The notes beneath the pieces are model-generated. The model did no database searches. It was not told the DNA's origin and saw only the letters and a list, made by a program, of their open reading frames with translations. This document shows, piece by piece, positions 60,285 through 64,000 of a DNA stretch of 64,000 bases. The stretch spans positions 124,001-188,000 of the forward strand of contig NZ_CFGI01000002.1 of the NCBI RefSeq assembly GCF_001347015.1. The letters run 5' to 3'. This DNA is from Streptococcus pneumoniae (GTDB lineage: Bacteria; Bacillota; Bacilli; Lactobacillales; Streptococcaceae). Every line of letters begins with the position of its first letter. Position 1 is the first letter of the stretch. Position numbers and translations under genes: made by a program.

Positions 60285-60293
60285 AGTATAGCA
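60285..60293 (-). promoter_or_regulatory. zmpRS extended -10 promoter
   Basis: TGCTATACT on the minus strand is an extended -10 box, about 30 nt before the zmpR start; it lies in the 70-bp gap after msrAB. Confidence 0.6.
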
Positions 60294-60325
60294 AAATTCT
60301 CCTCTAACTGCTTAGGAAAGCCCTC

Positions 60326-61438
60326 TTAATCAACATAATCTAGTAAATAAGCATAGCCTTTTTCTTCCATTTGGTCTTTAGGAATAAAGCGGATAGAGAG
60401 ACTATTGATACAGTAGCGCAAGCCCCCCTTGTCCTGTGGTCCATCCGTAAAGACATGGCCAAGGTGAGAATCTCCAACTCGGCTCCGCACTTCCATGCGC
60501 GTCATATTGTAAGACTTATCTTCCTTGTAGGTAGCAACATCTGGACTGATGGGTTGGGTGAAACTAGGCCAGCCGCAACCAGACTCAAACTTGTCCTTTG
60601 ATGAAAAGAGAGGTTCGCCAGTTGCCACATCCACATAGATACCAGATTCAAATTTATCCCAGTAGCGGTTTGAGAAAGCTCGTTCTGTTTGATTTTTCTG
60701 GGTAACTGCATACTCCTCAGGTGACAGGGTCTTTTTCAATTCTTCATCACTTGGTTTGGGATATTTGCTGGCATCAATGACGGGATAGGCCGCCTGATTA
60801 ACATTGATATGGCAGTAGCCATTTGGATTTTTCTTGAGATAGTCTTGGTGATAATCCTCTGCCACCACGAAATTCTGCAAGGCCTCCTTTTCAACTGCTA
60901 GAGGTTGATCATATTTCTTAGCCACCTCATCAAAGACTTGGTTAATCACCTCTAAATCCTTGTCATCTGTGTAATAAACACCAGTACGGTACTGGGTTCC
61001 CACATCATTTCCTTGTTTATTTTTGCTGGTTGGATTGATAATGCGGAAATAATGAAGCAGGATTTCCTTGAGGGAAATTTGATTGGCATCATAAGTGACA
61101 TGGACGGTTTCCGCATGTCCTGTTTGATTGATCAATTCGTACTTGGTTGTTTCCCCTCTGCCATTTGCATAGCCTGATACGGCATCTGTCACTCCGGGAA
61201 CGCGGGAGAAGTATTCCTCCACTCCCCAGAAACAACCTCCAGCTAGATAAATTTCGTGCAAGTCTGCGTCTTTACTAATTTCTGTTTTTTTCACTGTTTT
61301 TCCTCCTTGGCTAACTGCCGCTTTCTCAATTTGCGAGGCATCTGTCTGCCCTGCATTTCGCATCAATAGAAAATAGAAACCGGTCATGGCTAGGAAAAAT
61401 ACTCCTAGTAACAAGATGATTTTTAGCTTATCATTCAT
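60326..61438 (-). CDS. msrAB2: Surface-anchored fused methionine sulfoxide reductase MsrAB
   Basis: A 370-residue protein with an N-terminal membrane anchor ([19 protein letters not shown]), an MsrA domain with the catalytic Cys69 in [10 protein letters not shown], and an MsrB domain with zinc cysteines in ESGCGWPSF and the catalytic cysteine in LRYCINSLS. It repairs methionine S- and R-sulfoxides in exposed proteins, using electrons from the neighbouring thioredoxin-like protein and CcdA. It is the third gene of ccdA-etrx-msrAB, 10 bp after the thioredoxin gene. Confidence 0.97.
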   Translation of the reverse strand: MNDKLKIILLLGVFFLAMTGFYFLLMRNAGQTDASQIEKAAVSQGGKTVKKTEISKDADLHEIYLAGGCFWGVEEYFSRVPGVTDAVSGYANGRGETTKYELINQTGHAETVHVTYDANQISLKEILLHYFRIINPTSKNKQGNDVGTQYRTGVYYTDDKDLEVINQVFDEVAKKYDQPLAVEKEALQNFVVAEDYHQDYLKKNPNGYCHINVNQAAYPVIDASKYPKPSDEELKKTLSPEEYAVTQKNQTERAFSNRYWDKFESGIYVDVATGEPLFSSKDKFESGCGWPSFTQPISPDVATYKEDKSYNMTRMEVRSRVGDSHLGHVFTDGPQDKGGLRYCINSLSIRFIPKDQMEEKGYAYLLDYVD

Positions 61439-61448
61439 AGGACACCTC

Positions 61449-62015
61449 CTAGGCCAATTCCTTCAAAGTTTGCAAAATTGCATCTTTTTCCATAAAACCT
61501 GGTTGGGTTTTGACCAATTTTCCTTCACCATCTATAAAGGCTTGAGTTGGGTAAGAGCGAACGCCATAAGTTTCCAAAAGTTTACCTGATGGGTCAACTA
61601 GGACTGGGAAATTTTTATAATCCAATCCCTTATACCAGTTCTTAAAGTCTTCTTCAGATTGCTCTCCCTTATGTCCTGGTGACACTACTGTTAATACCAC
61701 ATAATCGTCACCAGCTTCTTTAGCAATTTCATCCGTATCTGGAAGACTAGCCAGACAGATGGAACACCAAGAAGCCCAGAATTTGAGATAGACTTTCTTG
61801 CCCTTGTAATCAGATAAACGGTAGGTCTTGCCATCTACTCCAGTTAGCTCAAAATCAGCAACTTCTTTCCCTTTAGCTGCGCTTGTTTTACTAGCTGTCT
61901 GCTCCATCTTCATTTCATCTTTCATTTGGTGTTCACTGGTCATGGACTTGCCTGAACAAGCCGTCAAACAAAGGAGCGAACCTGCTCCAAGAACACATGT
62001 TTGCCATTTTTTCAT
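61449..62015 (-). CDS. etrx1: Extracytoplasmic thioredoxin-like lipoprotein
   Basis: A 188-residue lipoprotein with lipobox LLCLTACSG (Cys20) and a TlpA-type thioredoxin fold. The active site is WCSIC (Cys84 and Cys87), after KVYLKFWAS. Such proteins carry electrons from CcdA to surface Msr proteins. Start ATG at 62015 is 8 nt from AAGGAA; a longer frame lacks one. It lies between ccdA and msrAB in a three-gene operon, fitting one electron path. Confidence 0.96.
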   Translation of the reverse strand: MKKWQTCVLGAGSLLCLTACSGKSMTSEHQMKDEMKMEQTASKTSAAKGKEVADFELTGVDGKTYRLSDYKGKKVYLKFWASWCSICLASLPDTDEIAKEAGDDYVVLTVVSPGHKGEQSEEDFKNWYKGLDYKNFPVLVDPSGKLLETYGVRSYPTQAFIDGEGKLVKTQPGFMEKDAILQTLKELA

Positions 62016-62035
62016 ACTGATATTCCTTTCCATTT

Positions 62036-62746
62036 TTATTCAAATAATTGACTTAAAATTGAAGCATTTCCAAATAGAACCAAGAGTCCCATCACAATAA
62101 TGAGAAAACCACCCACTTTTTTGAGAATCCCGAGATAGGGATGAAGTTTTCGGAAATGTTTCAAAACATAACTAGAGGCCAGAGCTAGAACCAAAAATGG
62201 TAGCGCCAAACCCAACGTGTACACCAACATGAGACCCGCTCCCTGCCAAGCACCTGAGCCACCTGAAGCCGCCAAGGCTAAAACAGACCCCAGAACCGGC
62301 CCTACACAAGGCGTCCAAGCAAAACTAAAGGTCAAGCCCAATAAAAATGCCTGACTATACCCCTTACCATTTTGCCCCTGTCCTTGCAGTTGTAACCTCT
62401 TTTCCTTATAAAGCCCCTTAAAGTGTAGAATCTCCATCTGGTGCAAGCCTAAGAGAATGATAACCGCACCCGTCACATATTGGAACCAAGAAGCATAAAG
62501 CAAATCGCCTAAAAAACCAGCTCCATAGCCCAACAAAATAAAGATAAAGGAAATTCCTGCTATAAAGGCCAGCGTTCGCAATAAACTAGTAACTGAGATT
62601 GAAAATTTGCCACTAGAAGCCTGAGCACCATCCTTATCATCTAGTAACACCCCTGCATAAACTGGTAACAAGGGTAAGATACAAGGAGAAAAGAAGGATA
62701 GAATCCCTGCCAAAAAGACACTTAGAAAAAAGAAAATATGACCCAT
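62036..62746 (-). CDS. ccdA: Thiol-disulfide interchange membrane protein CcdA
   Basis: A 236-residue CcdA/DsbD-type membrane protein with six helices. The paired cysteines are in FSPCILPLLPVYAG (helix 1) and TPCVGPVLG (helix 4). They take electrons from cytosolic thioredoxin and pass them outward to the thioredoxin-like lipoprotein. It is first in ccdA-etrx1-msrAB. A TATAAT box at 62779-62784 (minus strand) is the likely -10 of this operon. Confidence 0.96.
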   Translation of the reverse strand: MGHIFFFLSVFLAGILSFFSPCILPLLPVYAGVLLDDKDGAQASSGKFSISVTSLLRTLAFIAGISFIFILLGYGAGFLGDLLYASWFQYVTGAVIILLGLHQMEILHFKGLYKEKRLQLQGQGQNGKGYSQAFLLGLTFSFAWTPCVGPVLGSVLALAASGGSGAWQGAGLMLVYTLGLALPFLVLALASSYVLKHFRKLHPYLGILKKVGGFLIIVMGLLVLFGNASILSQLFE

Positions 62747-62880
62747 AAAGTTCCTCCTATCATTTTATTGATAGATTTATTATACTCCTTCCATTTTCGA
62801 AAAAACAGGGATAATGATAGGGAAAAATAGGAATTTAATCAGATGATTTAGAAATCTTAGACAAAAAACTGTCAAAGCAC

Positions 62881-62932
62881 AAAAACGCATAATATCAAGG
62901 TTCTATAAAGCCTTAATATTATGCGCTTTTGT
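62881..62932. terminator. Bidirectional terminator after the YihY-type gene
   Basis: GCATAATAT pairs with ATATTATGC and AAGG with CCTT inside, giving about 13 bp of stem, flanked by AAAAAC and GCTTTT. It lies 14 bp after the stop codon of the gene at 62946. Confidence 0.9.
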
Positions 62933-62945
62933 AATAGATAAATAG

Positions 62946-63806
62946 TTAATCTTTTCTAAAGCTCGGATCTTTCAAACTCTGAACACTGGCATTGATCACC
63001 GCGCCTAGGATAACAATTTTAGCAATCAAGATAAACCAAAACATCATAACAACAAGAAGAACTGAACCTAAAATTCGGACGTCCACTAAATGATGGACAT
63101 AGTAATTGAGATAACTAGAGAACAGAGTTAGTAAACCTAAAATCACTAAGAGAACAAAGGCACTGCCTGGTAGGGTATAACTAAGTTTCCTGTTAGATAG
63201 ATTGGGAAGAAAATAATAAAGCATGACCAAGATAGCAAAGAGCAGGGCGTAAGTCAGAGGACCTGCCAACCCTTGTAAAGCCTGATAGATAATGCCATCT
63301 TTTGTCCAATAATGAGCAAGTAAATCCAAAATCATCTGCCCAAATAAGCTCAAAAACAAGGCAAACGCAAAGAGGAGCTGCAAGCCAAAACTGACTAGGA
63401 GACTCACCATCTGATAGGAAATAAGTCCACGACTCTTTTCGACGCCATAAGCCTTGTTAAAAGCTTTTTGCAAGAAATTCATAGATTTTGAAAAACTCCA
63501 TAGCGCCGACAAGACAGAAAAACTCAATAAACCTGTTGAAGGTTGGGTCAAGACTTCTCTGGCTATTTTTTCCACACCTTCATAGAGGCTTGGGGGCAGG
63601 ACGTCTTTCACAAAGCCCAGAAATTCTCCCACAGGAATCTGAAAATAGGGGAGGATATTGACCACCACCAAAAGAAGTGGAAAAATTGAAATCAACCAAT
63701 AGTAGGCCACTGCGACACTGGTCAACTCACTATCTGATGCTTGATAATAATGCAAAAAAGCTTTTAATAGAGGCTTGTCTATCAGCTCTTTCCACCACTT
63801 TTTCAT
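62946..63806 (-). CDS. YihY/BrkB family inner membrane protein
   Basis: A 286-residue membrane protein with about six helices, of the YihY/virulence factor BrkB family. Typical marks are SVAYYWLISIFPLLLVVVNI near the start, RGLISYQMVSLLVSF and FWFILIAKIVILGAVINA near the end. The name RNase BN used for this family in old databases is wrong. Function is unsettled; transport or wall-related roles have been proposed. ATG at 63806 follows AAGGAG. A BOX repeat ends 24 bp upstream. Confidence 0.9.
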   Translation of the reverse strand: MKKWWKELIDKPLLKAFLHYYQASDSELTSVAVAYYWLISIFPLLLVVVNILPYFQIPVGEFLGFVKDVLPPSLYEGVEKIAREVLTQPSTGLLSFSVLSALWSFSKSMNFLQKAFNKAYGVEKSRGLISYQMVSLLVSFGLQLLFAFALFLSLFGQMILDLLAHYWTKDGIIYQALQGLAGPLTYALLFAILVMLYYFLPNLSNRKLSYTLPGSAFVLLVILGLLTLFSSYLNYYVHHLVDVRILGSVLLVVMMFWFILIAKIVILGAVINASVQSLKDPSFRKD

Positions 63807-63830
63807 GTCACACTCCTTCACTTATAATCT

Positions 63831-63982
63831 TATACTCGATGAAAATCAAATAGCAAACTAGGAAGCTAGCCGCAGGTTGCTCAAAGCCCTGCTTTGAGGT
63901 TGTAGATGAAACTGACCAAGTCAGTCACATATATAATCCAAGGCGACGCTGACGTGGTTTGAAGAGATTTTCGAAGAGTATT
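63831..63982 (-). repeat. BOX element (boxA-boxB-boxC)
   Basis: Read on the minus strand, it begins ATACTCTTCGAAAATCTCTT, has CCACGTCAGCGTCGCCTTGG and the CTGACTTGGTCAG boxB variant, and ends TTTGATTTTCATCGAGTATA. It lies directly upstream of the YihY-type gene and may supply part of its promoter (TTTGCT, 17 bp, TATAAG at the BOX end). Confidence 0.92.
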
Positions 63983-64000
63983 AACTAATTTCTTCTTACC

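Noticed and set aside
63821-63849. TTGATT (63844) with TATAAG (63821), 17 bp apart, as the promoter of the YihY-type gene
   Set aside because: The start site would fall inside or after the ribosome site, leaving no usable leader; the alternative 8 bp upstream is more plausible.

Overview
This window is chromosomal DNA of a mitis-group streptococcus, most probably Streptococcus pneumoniae. The evidence is the gene content (spxB, lctO, zmpB beside a two-component pair, a choline-binding protein, the cop operon copY-cupA-copA), moderately low GC, and several copies of the pneumococcal BOX repeat plus one 107-bp RUP-like repeat. S. pseudopneumoniae or S. mitis cannot be excluded from the sequence alone. 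There are no rRNA or tRNA genes, CRISPR arrays, prophage or intact insertion sequences.

Layout. 1-17 kb: the 5' end of livJ (CodY-type box in its promoter), ylbG, clpP (CtsR box), upp, dCMP deaminase, a TetR regulator divergent from degV, a flavoprotein, a MerR/TipAS regulator with a BOX in its leader, a sodium-dependent transporter, manA, a GH1 phospho-glucosidase, a 51-codon membrane peptide with a consensus promoter, a VOC protein, the H2O2-producing pyruvate oxidase spxB, and the CopY-controlled copper efflux operon. 17-27 kb: a thiamine salvage island with three TPP riboswitches. It holds thiD; a long operon ykoE-ykoD-ykoC-tenA-thiW-thiM-thiE; and a second tenA-thiM-thiE set whose thiM/thiE copies look AT-rich. 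27-36 kb: lctO (second H2O2 source), a RUP-like repeat, lysS, pyrF-pyrE behind a PyrR-type attenuator, and the cell-wall/division genes murD-murG-divIB. 36-47 kb: typA, a pseudouridine synthase, small conserved genes, a LysR regulator, the operon miaA-hflX-unknown-rnz-SDR, a DUF3042 gene, thyA and glucokinase. 47-64 kb: surface and virulence-related genes. These are a choline-binding protein, a broken alpha/beta-hydrolase, pabB(C), an orphan C-terminal Zmp fragment with a DegV-like start, the 1964-residue zinc metalloprotease ZmpB, its neighbouring two-component system, and the extracytoplasmic methionine sulfoxide repair set msrAB-etrx-ccdA, then a YihY-type membrane protein.

How it fits together. 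SpxB and LctO cycle lactate and pyruvate to acetyl phosphate and H2O2. SpxB needs thiamine diphosphate, which the neighbouring salvage operons supply. Surface MsrAB/thioredoxin/CcdA repair fits a cell that makes its own peroxide, and the cop operon limits copper. Regulation is unusually readable here: CodY, CtsR, CopY, PyrR, TPP, MerR (19-bp spacer) and cre-like sites can all be placed. The most unusual items are a 209-bp hairpin-rich element with BOX-like ends directly after spxB, the DegV/Zmp chimera, the broken hydrolase, several genes whose extended -10 boxes sit only 6-9 nt before the start codon (probably leaderless), and a possible attenuator before the sodium-dependent transporter.
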